Source: Saccharothrix sp. NRRL B-16348
Lineage (GTDB): Bacteria; Actinomycetota; Actinomycetes; Mycobacteriales; Pseudonocardiaceae
Length of the DNA stretch: 64,000 nt
Reading direction: 5' to 3'
Assembly (NCBI RefSeq): GCF_001280085.1
Contig: NZ_LGED01000214.1
Coordinates: 1 to 64,000, forward strand
The position numbers and the translations under genes are program-made. This document shows positions 24,130-32,367 of the stretch, piece after piece. Below the pieces are notes generated by a model. The model did not search any database, was not told the origin of the DNA, and saw only the letters and a program-made list of their open reading frames with translations. The stretch's first letter is position 1, and the number at the start of each line of letters is the position of its first letter.

Positions 24130-25317
24130 GTGACCGCTTTGAACGACCAGCCCCAGACGACCACCGAATTGAGCGACGAGGAAATCTTCCGCGCGCACGA
24201 AGGCGGAAAGCTGGCGATCGGCGCGACCGCGTCGTTGGCCGACCCGCGCGCCCTCTCCATCGCCTACACGCCCGGCGTGGCCAGGGTCAGCCGGGCCATC
24301 GCGGACGACCCGAGCCTGGCCGCCAAGTACACGTGGGCCCACCGCCTCGTCGCCGTGGTCAGCGACGGCACCGCAGTGCTCGGCCTGGGCGACATCGGCC
24401 CCAGCGCGTCGCTGCCGGTGATGGAGGGCAAGGCCGCGCTCTTCAAGACCTTCGGCGGCCTCGACTCCATCCCGCTGGTGCTGAACACCACGGACGTGGA
24501 CGAGATCGTGGAGACGCTGGTCCGGCTGCGCCCGTCGTTCGGCGCGGTCAACCTGGAGGACGTCGCCGCGCCGCGCTGCTTCGAGCTGGAGGCCCGGCTC
24601 ATCGAGGCCCTGGACGTGCCGGTCATGCACGACGACCAGCACGGCACCGCGGTCGTGGTGCTGGCCGCCCTGCGCGGCGCCAACACCGTGCTCGGCAAGG
24701 ACGTGGCGAACCAGCGCGTGGTGATCTCCGGCGCGGGCGCGGCCGGTGTGGCGTGCGCGAAGATCCTGCTGGCCGCCGGCATCGGCGAGGTCACCGTGGT
24801 CGACTCGCGCGGCATCGTGCACGTCGGCCGGGACGCGTTGAACCCGGTCAAGGCGGAGCTGGCCGAGGTCACCAACGCGAGCGGCCTGCGCGGCGGCATC
24901 GCCGAGGCGCTGCGGGGCGCGGACGTGTTCGTCGGCGTCTCGTCGTCCAAGGTGCCCGAGGAGCTGATCGCGAGCATGGCCGACGGGTCGATCGTGTTCG
25001 CCCTGTCCAACCCGGACCCCGAGGTGCACCCGGACGTGGCCCGTCGGCACGCCGCCGTGGTCGCCACCGGCCGCAGCGACTTCCCGAACCAGATCAACAA
25101 CGTCCTCGCGTTCCCCGGCATCTTCCGCGGCGCGCTGGACGCGGGCGCGAAGCGGATCACCGAGGGCATGAAGCTCGCCGCCGCGGAGGCCATCGCGGCG
25201 GTCGCCGCCGACGACCTCTCGGTCGACCGGATCGTGCCGAGCGCCCTCGACCCGCGGGTCGGCCCGGAAGTGGCCGCCGCCGTGGCCTTGGCAGCCCGCG
25301 AAGACGGAGTAGCCTGA
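24130..25317 (+). CDS. NAD(P)-dependent malic enzyme
   Basis: 395 aa, the short bacterial form without the phosphotransacetylase tail. It oxidatively decarboxylates malate to pyruvate. The N-terminal region has SIAYTPGVARVSRAI (catalytic Tyr) and AVLGLGDIGPSASLPVMEGKAALFKTFGG (catalytic Lys). VMHDDQHGTAVVVLAAL is the metal-binding segment and VVISGAGAAGVACAKILL the Rossmann nucleotide fold, with FALSNPDPE following. The start is GTG 24130 with AGGAGG upstream. It is probably monocistronic, with a hairpin at 25,443-25,481. Confidence 0.94.
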   Translation: MTALNDQPQTTTELSDEEIFRAHEGGKLAIGATASLADPRALSIAYTPGVARVSRAIADDPSLAAKYTWAHRLVAVVSDGTAVLGLGDIGPSASLPVMEGKAALFKTFGGLDSIPLVLNTTDVDEIVETLVRLRPSFGAVNLEDVAAPRCFELEARLIEALDVPVMHDDQHGTAVVVLAALRGANTVLGKDVANQRVVISGAGAAGVACAKILLAAGIGEVTVVDSRGIVHVGRDALNPVKAELAEVTNASGLRGGIAEALRGADVFVGVSSSKVPEELIASMADGSIVFALSNPDPEVHPDVARRHAAVVATGRSDFPNQINNVLAFPGIFRGALDAGAKRITEGMKLAAAEAIAAVAADDLSVDRIVPSALDPRVGPEVAAAVALAAREDGVA

Positions 25318-25373
25318 CTCCAAGTCGGAGTTGGGAGAGCTCCGGCCGCATCCGTCCGTACCCGTCGGCAGGC

Positions 25374-25404
25374 AACGAAACCGCTAACGTGTTGTTTCGT
25401 TAGC
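25374..25404 (+). promoter_or_regulatory. Two overlapping inverted repeats upstream of the PAS/GGDEF/EAL gene
   Basis: AACGAAAC (25374-25381) pairs with GTTTCGTT (25394-25401), and GCTAACG (25383-25389) pairs with CGTTAGC (25398-25404). The right arms overlap, so as RNA only one of the two hairpins can form. As DNA it could be a compound operator. It is AT-rich compared with its surroundings. Confidence 0.5.
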
Positions 25405-25442
25405 CCGTTGAGGGGTGGGCGATGACGCTCCGAAGCGCTACC

Positions 25443-25481
25443 GTCCCTCTCCTCGGGTGAATATTGCCCGTGGAGAGGGAC
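25443..25481 (+). terminator. Hairpin terminator between malic enzyme and PAS/GGDEF/EAL genes
   Basis: A perfect 10-bp stem GTCCCTCTCC with GGAGAGGGAC, extended inside by CGGG/CCCG, is followed by a short CGCCGTCTTT run. It lies 125 bases after the malic enzyme stop and 60 bases before the next start. Confidence 0.6.
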
Positions 25482-25540
25482 GCCGTCTTTGGGTGCGGTC
25501 GGGCCGGTCATCCCTGCCGTAGACACGGGAAGGTGGGACC

Positions 25541-28500
25541 GTGCCCAAGCGGGTTGGACGCGCTCCGGTGGTGCTCGACCCAGCGCGTCCGCAGAACGGC
25601 GACGTGGCGTTGGACGGCATAGCGCTGCCCGAGGCGCCCACGTTGCTGTGCGACCCCAAGGGCGTCGTCATGCGGGCCAGCCCCGCCGCGGTGGCGTTGA
25701 CGAAGGCCCGTTCCGCCGACGACCTCATCGGCCGATCACTGGGCGAACTGCTGCTCGGCGGCCCGGACGACCTGCGCCTGCACCAGGCCGACGGCGCGCT
25801 CGTGCCGGTCCGCGTGGTGCGCACCCAGGTGCCCGGCACCGGCCTGCACGCCGTGCTGATGGTCGACGTCTCCGACCTCGCGCAAGCCGCCGAGGACCTG
25901 CGCGACGAGCAGCGCCGGCTGCGCACCGTGCAACGGGTGGCGCAGATAGGCTCGTGGGAGTACGACCCGGACACCGGCGTCACGGTCTGGTCCGAGTCGC
26001 ACTACGAGATGATGGGCGTGCGGCCCGGCGAGGTGGTGCCCGGCGCGCAGGCCGTGCTCGACGTCGTGCACCCCGACGACCACGACATGGTCGCCAGCTA
26101 CTGGGCCAACCGGGCGCTCGACGGCAACCCGATCGACATCGTCTACCGCATCATCCGGCCCGACGGGGAACTGCGCTGGATCCGCGGCGTGGCCGAGGCG
26201 AAGCTGAGATCGGACGGCCGGACCCAGTTCATCACCGGCTACATCCGCGACATCACCGACCAGTGGCGGTCCGATCGCGCCCTGGAGACCGAACGCGCCC
26301 GGCTGCTGGAGGCGCAGCGCATCGCGCGCATGGGCAGCTGGAGCTACGACGTCGCGTCCGGCGCGCTGCACCGCAGCGAGGTGCTGCGGGAGATGGGCAC
26401 CGCCGCGGGCGTCGACCCGGACGGCGCCCCGCTGATGGCCGTGCACCCGGACGACCGCCCCGCGCTGCAGGACCTGCTGGGGCGGGCGGAGGACGGCAGC
26501 ACGGTCGAGGTCGAGGTGCGCAGCGAGCACGGCGACCGCGTCTACGTGTGCCGCGCGCGGGCCGAGTTCGAGGGCGGCAAGGTCAGCCACCTGCACGGCA
26601 CCGTCCAGGACGTCACCGAGGCCCGCGCGTTGGAGCGCCAACTCCGCGACGACCGCCGCCGGCTCGCCGACGCGCAGAAGGCCGCGCAGCTCGGCGTCTG
26701 GGAGTGGAACCTCCAGACCGGCGACGTGGTGTGGTCGGACATGCTGACCGAGCTGTTCGACGTGCCGCGCGACGAGCACACCCGCTACCAGACCTACCTC
26801 GACCTCGTGCACCCCGACGACCGCGGCTGGGTGGACGACCTGTGGCAGCAGCTGGCCACCGAGGAGGTGCCGATCCAGCTCGAACACCGGATCGTGCGCC
26901 GTGACGGCAAGCAGCGCGTGTTCCGCTGCTACGGCGTGGTGGTCAAGGGCCCGGACGGCCTGCCGCTCGCGGTCGGCACCGCGCAGGACATCACCGAGCA
27001 GCGCGCCGCCGAGACGAGGATGAAACGGTCCAGCCAGCGCTTCGCGGACCTGGTGTCGCTCACGCCGGTCGGCATCGGCCTGTTCGACGAGGGCGAGCGG
27101 CTCGTCGACGCCAACGACGCGCTGTGCGACCTGCTCGGCATGGACCTGGAGCAATTGCGCGGCATGACCGCGAGCCAGCTCACCCACCCGGACGACCACG
27201 ACCCCCGGTTGCCGTCGATCGACGAGATGTCCGCGCCGGACGCCGAGCGCACGCACAAGGTCCCGCAGCGCATCCTGGTCCGCAGCGACGGCGTCCAGGT
27301 GTACTGCGAGCTGCACATCGCGTTGTCCGTGCAGGACGACGGCCGCCGGTTCTGGCTGATCGTGTTCCAGGACATCACCGAGCGCCGCCGCACGGCCGAG
27401 GCGTTGCGGCACCAGGCCACGCACGACGAGCTGACCGGCCTGCCGAACCGGGCGCTGGTCAAGGAGATGCTCGGCGAGCTGCTGGAGTCGCCGGCCCGGT
27501 CGAAGGTCGCGGTGCTGTTCTGCGACATCGACAACTTCAAGCGGGTCAACGACTCGCTCGGCCACGACGCGGGCGACGAGCTGCTGGTGGCGCTGGCGCG
27601 GCGGCTCGAGGGCGGCCTGCCCGACGGCTGCACGGCGGCCCGCCTGTCCGGCGACGAGTACGTGATCATCTGCGAGAACCTGGACCAGGTCGGCGGTGTC
27701 GACGCGCTGGCCACGAAGGTGGCCGGGCTGCTGCGCACCGCGGTGCCGGTGCACGGGCAGCTGGTCCGGGTGTCGGCGTCGATCGGCGCGGCCGTGCCGA
27801 ACGGTTCCCGCGCCACCGGCAACGACCTGCTGCGGTTCGCCGACGCGGCGATGTTCGAGGCCAAGCGGTCCGGCGCGGGCCGGGTGTCGCTGGCCAGCGC
27901 GGCGCTGATCGCCTCGGCCGACCGGCAGGTGCACCTGGAGGGCCAGCTGCGGGAGGCGTTGCAGCACGACGGGTTGGCGCTGCACTTCCAGCCGGTGGTC
28001 GGCGTGGACGGCGTGGTGCAGACCGCGGAGGCGCTGGTGCGGTGGCCGCACCCGGATCGGGGGCTGCTGCCGCCGGACGTGTTCCTGCCCGTGGCCGAGC
28101 AGGGCGACCTGATGCGCGAGCTGGACCGGTGGGTGCTGCGCACCGCGTTGAAGGAGGCGTCGACCTGGCCGGAACCGGGCGGCAAGCCGGTGTCCGTCGC
28201 GGTGAACCTGGCGGGGCTGGTGCCGGGCGACCCGGAGTTCGCCGACATCGTGGCCGACGCGATCGCCGAGGCGGGCATCCCGTGGGACCGGGTGGTGCTG
28301 GAACTGGTGGAGACCGCGCTGGTCGACCTGCCGTCACGGGTGCGCCAGACGATGGACGAGCTGGTGGAGCGGGGCATCCGGTTCGCCGTGGACGACTTCG
28401 GCACCGGCTACTCGTCGCTGGCCCGGCTCAAGGACCTGCCCGCGCAGATCATCAAGGTCGACCGCCGGTTCGTCTCCGGCCTCGGCAAGGACCCGTCCGA

Positions 28501-28711
28501 CTTCGCCGTCGCCAAGGCGGTGGTCGACATGGCCCGCGCGATGGACCGCCGGTGCGTGGCCGAGGGCGTGGAGACCGCGACCCAGTTCCAGGTGCTGCGC
28601 GGCATCGGCGTGGACACCTACCAGGGCTGGCTGTTCTCGCGTCCCGTGCCGCCCAAGGAGTTCCGCGCGGTGCTGGCACTTGGTCCGTTGCACATCCCCC
28701 GCGCCGGGTGA
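25541..28711 (+). CDS. Multi-PAS GGDEF/EAL cyclic-di-GMP signalling protein
   Basis: 1056 aa, without membrane segments. Five PAS-like domains occupy about residues 30-120, 139-245, 265-365, 385-490 and 502-620; several end in the PAC motif DITDQ, DVTEA or DITEQ. The GGDEF domain (about 623-785) has THDELTGLPNRALVKEML and CDIDNFKRVNDSLGH, with signature RLSGDEYVII: SGDEY instead of GGDEF. The EAL domain (about 800-1045) has AEALVRW, LELVETALVD, DDFGTGYSSLARLK and VAEGVETATQ, so the phosphodiesterase residues look complete. It probably breaks down c-di-GMP in response to a PAS-bound signal; cyclase activity is uncertain. The GTG start is preceded by GGGAAGG. Confidence 0.93.
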   Translation: MPKRVGRAPVVLDPARPQNGDVALDGIALPEAPTLLCDPKGVVMRASPAAVALTKARSADDLIGRSLGELLLGGPDDLRLHQADGALVPVRVVRTQVPGTGLHAVLMVDVSDLAQAAEDLRDEQRRLRTVQRVAQIGSWEYDPDTGVTVWSESHYEMMGVRPGEVVPGAQAVLDVVHPDDHDMVASYWANRALDGNPIDIVYRIIRPDGELRWIRGVAEAKLRSDGRTQFITGYIRDITDQWRSDRALETERARLLEAQRIARMGSWSYDVASGALHRSEVLREMGTAAGVDPDGAPLMAVHPDDRPALQDLLGRAEDGSTVEVEVRSEHGDRVYVCRARAEFEGGKVSHLHGTVQDVTEARALERQLRDDRRRLADAQKAAQLGVWEWNLQTGDVVWSDMLTELFDVPRDEHTRYQTYLDLVHPDDRGWVDDLWQQLATEEVPIQLEHRIVRRDGKQRVFRCYGVVVKGPDGLPLAVGTAQDITEQRAAETRMKRSSQRFADLVSLTPVGIGLFDEGERLVDANDALCDLLGMDLEQLRGMTASQLTHPDDHDPRLPSIDEMSAPDAERTHKVPQRILVRSDGVQVYCELHIALSVQDDGRRFWLIVFQDITERRRTAEALRHQATHDELTGLPNRALVKEMLGELLESPARSKVAVLFCDIDNFKRVNDSLGHDAGDELLVALARRLEGGLPDGCTAARLSGDEYVIICENLDQVGGVDALATKVAGLLRTAVPVHGQLVRVSASIGAAVPNGSRATGNDLLRFADAAMFEAKRSGAGRVSLASAALIASADRQVHLEGQLREALQHDGLALHFQPVVGVDGVVQTAEALVRWPHPDRGLLPPDVFLPVAEQGDLMRELDRWVLRTALKEASTWPEPGGKPVSVAVNLAGLVPGDPEFADIVADAIAEAGIPWDRVVLELVETALVDLPSRVRQTMDELVERGIRFAVDDFGTGYSSLARLKDLPAQIIKVDRRFVSGLGKDPSDFAVAKAVVDMARAMDRRCVAEGVETATQFQVLRGIGVDTYQGWLFSRPVPPKEFRAVLALGPLHIPRAG

Positions 28712-28760
28712 TCGGCGATACTCGGGTCCCGATGGACGCGACGACGTCAGGTGCTGACCG

Positions 28761-29180
28761 GTGAACCCGGAACGGATGATCGCCGACCTCGAAGCCAGGG
28801 CGCGGGACCTGGCCGAGCGGTCCCGCGAGCTGCGGGAGCGGATCCGGCGCGCGCAGGCCACGCAGCGGTCGCCGGACGGCGTGGTGACGGCGACCGTCGC
28901 GCCGAACGGGTCGTTGCGGCACATCGAGTTCTCGCCCGACGCCGGGGAGTTCTCGCACGCGCGGCTCGGCGAGGTCGTGATGGACACCGTGCGGCGCGCG
29001 CAGGAGCAGGCCGCGCGGCAGGCGGCGTCGATCGTCGAGCCCCAGTTCGGCGGCACGGCGGCGATGGACTTCCTGACCGGTTCGGCGGCGGACGGCGCGC
29101 GGGAGGCCGGTGACGACGACCTGCCCCTGCCGCGGAGCCTGCGTGCGCCCGAGGACGAGCCGGGGTCGGCGCCTCGGTGA
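28761..29180 (+). CDS. YbaB/EbfC-like DNA-binding protein
   Basis: 139 aa. A long N-terminal helix (MNPERMIADLEARARDLAERSRELRERI) is followed by a small beta sheet (VTATVAPNGSLRHIEFSPDA) and a second helix (VVMDTVRRAQEQAARQAASIV), the YbaB/EbfC fold. The C-terminal 40 residues are acidic and Pro-rich and look disordered. In Actinobacteria, divergent YbaB-like proteins are found beside WXG100-type secretion substrates as well as recombination genes. Here the next gene, overlapping by GTGA, encodes a helical protein of that general type. Confidence 0.78.
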   Translation: MNPERMIADLEARARDLAERSRELRERIRRAQATQRSPDGVVTATVAPNGSLRHIEFSPDAGEFSHARLGEVVMDTVRRAQEQAARQAASIVEPQFGGTAAMDFLTGSAADGAREAGDDDLPLPRSLRAPEDEPGSAPR

Positions 29181-29800
29181 CCGGATTCCCCGTGCTGGAG
29201 CTGACCGGGTCGGCGCCGGACGCGCTCGAGGTCGCCCTCGGCGTGCCGACGCCGGACGTCGACCCGTTGGGCCTGCTGGCCGAGGCGGGGCTCGGGTGGC
29301 TGGTCGAGCACGTCGACTTCCTGCGCGAGCCGCTGGACTGGTTGGCGGGCCACGGCGACCGGTTCGAGGACGCGGTCGCCACCTGGAAGCAGGTCGCCAC
29401 CACGTTGGACGGCATCGCGCGGCGGCGGGCGGGCGGCGGGTGGCTCACCGCGGAGATCGCCGGGATGAGCCGGCTGTGCGTCGACGTGGCGGCGCACGTG
29501 GCGGAGGTGCGCGCGATCACCGCCGCGGTCCACGGCGTGTTCCGCGACGTGATCGCGCTGTTCGTCCGGGAAGTCCTCGCCAACGCCACCGTCGCGCTCG
29601 CGGCGTCGGAGATCACGGCGGGCGGCTCGCTGCCCGAGTTCGCCGCGTGGGCGGTCGGGCGCGGCGCGGTCGTGCTCGACCGGATCAACCGGCGGTTGGC
29701 GGACCTCGCGCGCGTGATGGCGCGAATCCTGCGTGCGCTGAAGGCGTTGTTCGGCGCGGCGCGCGACATGCTCAAGGCCATCACGCGCTTCGGCGAGTGA
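29177..29800 (+). CDS. Helical WXG100-like hypothetical protein
   Basis: 207 aa, with no confident family. The N-terminal third reads DPLGLLAEAGLGWLVEHVDFLREPLDWLAGHGDRFEDAVATWKQVATTLDGIAR. I recognise this opening (leader loop, then a long helix with W-x-x-V) from proteins encoded near ESX/WXG100 loci and polymorphic toxins. The middle is hydrophobic (AGMSRLCVDVAAHVAEVRAITAAVHGVF) and the C-terminus basic (RALKALFGAARDMLKAI). There is no toxin domain after it, so it is either a short effector-like scaffold or the remnant of a longer protein. The GTGA overlap makes it the partner of the YbaB-like protein. Confidence 0.6.
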   Translation: MTGFPVLELTGSAPDALEVALGVPTPDVDPLGLLAEAGLGWLVEHVDFLREPLDWLAGHGDRFEDAVATWKQVATTLDGIARRRAGGGWLTAEIAGMSRLCVDVAAHVAEVRAITAAVHGVFRDVIALFVREVLANATVALAASEITAGGSLPEFAAWAVGRGAVVLDRINRRLADLARVMARILRALKALFGAARDMLKAITRFGE

Positions 29801-29809
29801 GCTTCCCGG

Positions 29810-30622
29810 TCAGCCCCACTGCCCCTGGGCGGGTGGCGGCGGCCCAGGAGGACCGGGCGGCGGTCCACCCATCGGCTGTCCTGGCATCGGCTGCCCCGGC
29901 ATCTGCTGTCCTGGCATCGGCGGTCCACCCATCGGCGGTCCGGCCTGCTGGTGTGGCGGCGTCTTCGGCTTCGCGCCCCGCATCGCACGGCCGACCGGCG
30001 GCAGCGCGGCGACCAGACCTGCGACGAGCCACAGCAGCAGTGCCACCACCGGCATGATCCCGTAGGTGAACGGGAGGTTCTGCGCGATGTCCGCGACGGC
30101 GAGCCCGAAGTTCACCACGGCCAGCAACGAGATCGCGACCAGTCCCCAGCGCACGCCGGGCACCCGGCTGAAGAGCAGCACGACCAGGATCAGCGCCAGC
30201 CCCGGCAGCGCGAACACGGCCACGACCAAGGCGCCGAAGCTCCCGTAGCCGCGGGGGAACGGCGGCACGACGATCGCGCCCCAGAGCTCCATCGCGAACC
30301 CCGACTGGCTCACGAACCCGGCCGCGCCGATGAGGGCGAGGATGATGCCCGGCAGGTACAGCAGCCCGGCGAAGACGGCCATCCCCTTGCCCGGCGGGCG
30401 CGGCGGGCGCGGTTGTCCGGGGTAGCCCGGCGGACCGGGGTAGGGCTGGCCGGGGAACGGCTGACCCGGGAACGGCGGCTGGCCGGGGAACGGCTGGCCC
30501 ATGGGCTGGCCGGGCATCGGCTGGCCGGGGAACTGCTGACCGGGGTGCGGCTGACCCGGGTACTGCGGTTGGCCGGGGTACTGCTGCGGACCCGGCTGCT
30601 GACCGGGGTTGGGGTGAGTCAT
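29810..30622 (-). CDS. Proline/glycine/glutamine-rich membrane protein
   Basis: 270 aa. Residues 1-75 are a low-complexity tail of PGQP repeats (FPGQPxPGQP units). Residues about 80-215 hold four hydrophobic segments: MAVFAGLLYLPGIILALIGA, FGALVVAVFALPGLALILVVLLF, WGLVAISLLAVVNFGLAVA and GIMPVVALLLWLVAGLVAAL. The C-terminus repeats the PGQP/GGPP pattern. Such Pro-rich cytoplasmic tails on small membrane domains are common in Actinobacteria; no function is known. It converges on the WXG-like gene, with nine bases between the stops. Confidence 0.7.
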   Translation of the reverse strand: MTHPNPGQQPGPQQYPGQPQYPGQPHPGQQFPGQPMPGQPMGQPFPGQPPFPGQPFPGQPYPGPPGYPGQPRPPRPPGKGMAVFAGLLYLPGIILALIGAAGFVSQSGFAMELWGAIVVPPFPRGYGSFGALVVAVFALPGLALILVVLLFSRVPGVRWGLVAISLLAVVNFGLAVADIAQNLPFTYGIMPVVALLLWLVAGLVAALPPVGRAMRGAKPKTPPHQQAGPPMGGPPMPGQQMPGQPMPGQPMGGPPPGPPGPPPPAQGQWG

Positions 30623-30709
30623 GCGCGCGCCTCCAGGTTCACGCTGAAAGTTACCGTCGAAAGCGGTCCGTACGGCCCGGTTCGCCGCATTTCGGCGGAA
30701 ACCTCCCCG

Positions 30710-32263
30710 CTACTGGGACGCCGACGCGCGGATCAGCGGCAGCAGTTCGGCGATCCGGTGCCGCGGCAGGTCGATCAGCCTCAGCTCCAGGTCGTCGTGC
30801 TCGCCGATCCGCTCCCGCGCCTCCCGCTTGGTCAGCGCGCCGCGCGTGGCCGTGACCAACGCCTCGCGCCACACGTTGCCCAGCTTGCCGTGCGCGCGCG
30901 TGAGCACCTCCCGCACGGTCAGCCCGCCGACGTCCAGCGTGCCCGCCAACACCTGGTCCGCCACCACCACGCAGTGCTTGCCGTCCGGGGTGGAACGCAG
31001 GAACCGCAGCGCGAACCTGGTGTCCACCAACGACTTCAGCTCCTGCTGACCCGCCGCGGACGACACGTTCGGGTGGTTGTTGGGCACGAGCGCCGCCATC
31101 CGGCCGGGCGAGCACGCCAGCAGCGTCCGCAGCAGCCACGGCCCGGGGTCGCCGGACAGGTCGACCGCCAACGACGCCGCGCCCTTGCCGATCGGCTCCG
31201 CCCACCCCGGCGCGCGCGGCTTCGGCGGCGGCGAGGACTCCGGCCGCGGCGCGAGGTCGACCAGGGCCGCCAACGCCGTCGAACCCGGCCCGCTCGCCTC
31301 CACCGACTGCGGACCGTGCGTGTAGATGGCCGTCTTCGCCGACGCGGGTGACACCGAACGGCGGGACGTGGGCCGGCACACGTACAGGTCGGCCGCGCTG
31401 CCGATGGCCTGCGCGCCGTCGAACCGGTGGAACGCGGGCAGGATCGCCTCGAACACCAACCCGAGCCGCTGCAACTCCTGCTGCACCTTCAGCCCCAGCG
31501 CGGGCGTCCGGTCGCTGAACCCGTACGCGAGCAGCACCCGGCCCCGACCGAGGTCGGCCAGGCACTCGACCGCCCGCGCGGCGAACAGCGCCATGCCCTC
31601 CGGCGTGTACGGCGGGTCGCTGAACACCAGGTCCGCCGACTCCAGCACGGCGGGCGGCAGGCCGAACCGGAAGTCCGCGTGCACCGTCCGCACCGACCAC
31701 CCGCGCTCGCCGGCCCGCGTCGAGATGTACTCCAGCAGCCGGTCGTCCACATCGACCACGACGACCTCGACGGCCGGGTTCACCGCGCACACCGCGAGCG
31801 AGGTCAGGTCGTGGTCGCCGAGGCACAGCAGCGTGCGCCCGGCCAGGTCGTAGGTCGTGTCCAGCCACACCGCGCGCTTCAACGCCGTCTCCGCCGTCGC
31901 CTGCACGTGGTCCAGCGCGGCCAACGGCGGCGGCACGGCCGCGATGTCGGCCAGGATCGACCGCAGGTGCTCGCCGTGCCGGGACACCAGCGCGTCCAGC
32001 GGGTCCACCGGATCGTCACCGGCGCCGAACTCCGCGTAGTCGGCGACCTTGGCCGGCGCGAGCCGGAACCGGTCGCGGCTGGTCTCCAGGTCGTCGCCGA
32101 CCGCGGTCAGCAGCTCCTGCACGGTGCGCCGCGGCACAGCGGGAAGCCGAACCAATTCGGCCAGCGTGTGCCAGTCGCCGGACAGCAGGTCGACCACGCG
32201 CCGCAGCTTGCGGGCGTGCGGGCCGCGTTCAGCGAGGAGCGCTCGCACCATTTCGGTTGCCAC
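30710..32263 (-). CDS. Bis-aminopropyl spermidine synthase (BpsA/DUF43) family protein, extended
   Basis: 517 aa. An N-terminal winged helix (VVDLLSGDWHTLAELVRLPAVPRRTVQELL) precedes a Rossmann aminopropyltransferase core with LLCLGDHDLTSLAVCAV, VEVVVVDVDDRLLEYI and LVFSDPPYTPEGMALF. Archaeal and thermophile BpsA proteins make branched polyamines and carry GDDDLTS; here it is GDHDLTS, with one Asp changed to His. The protein is about 150 residues longer than those enzymes: from roughly residue 300 there is a Ser/Pro linker and an extra C-terminal domain ending in LRLIDLPRHRIAELLP. The substrate and function in a mesophilic actinomycete are unknown. Confidence 0.78.
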   Translation of the reverse strand: MATEMVRALLAERGPHARKLRRVVDLLSGDWHTLAELVRLPAVPRRTVQELLTAVGDDLETSRDRFRLAPAKVADYAEFGAGDDPVDPLDALVSRHGEHLRSILADIAAVPPPLAALDHVQATAETALKRAVWLDTTYDLAGRTLLCLGDHDLTSLAVCAVNPAVEVVVVDVDDRLLEYISTRAGERGWSVRTVHADFRFGLPPAVLESADLVFSDPPYTPEGMALFAARAVECLADLGRGRVLLAYGFSDRTPALGLKVQQELQRLGLVFEAILPAFHRFDGAQAIGSAADLYVCRPTSRRSVSPASAKTAIYTHGPQSVEASGPGSTALAALVDLAPRPESSPPPKPRAPGWAEPIGKGAASLAVDLSGDPGPWLLRTLLACSPGRMAALVPNNHPNVSSAAGQQELKSLVDTRFALRFLRSTPDGKHCVVVADQVLAGTLDVGGLTVREVLTRAHGKLGNVWREALVTATRGALTKREARERIGEHDDLELRLIDLPRHRIAELLPLIRASASQ

Positions 32264-32367
32264 AACCGGTGCAGCCTACTGACCGGATCGTGAAACGCCG
32301 TGCCACGGTCGGACTGACGGGCTAGGGTCGTTCGACGCTTGATACCCACCGGCAGGAGGACCCACGG

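Noticed and set aside
25736..28051. A 771-codon frame antisense to the PAS/GGDEF/EAL gene
   Set aside because: Its composition (His/Gln/Arg/Val repeats) is typical of an antisense frame in GC-rich DNA; the sense strand has clear PAS, GGDEF and EAL motifs.
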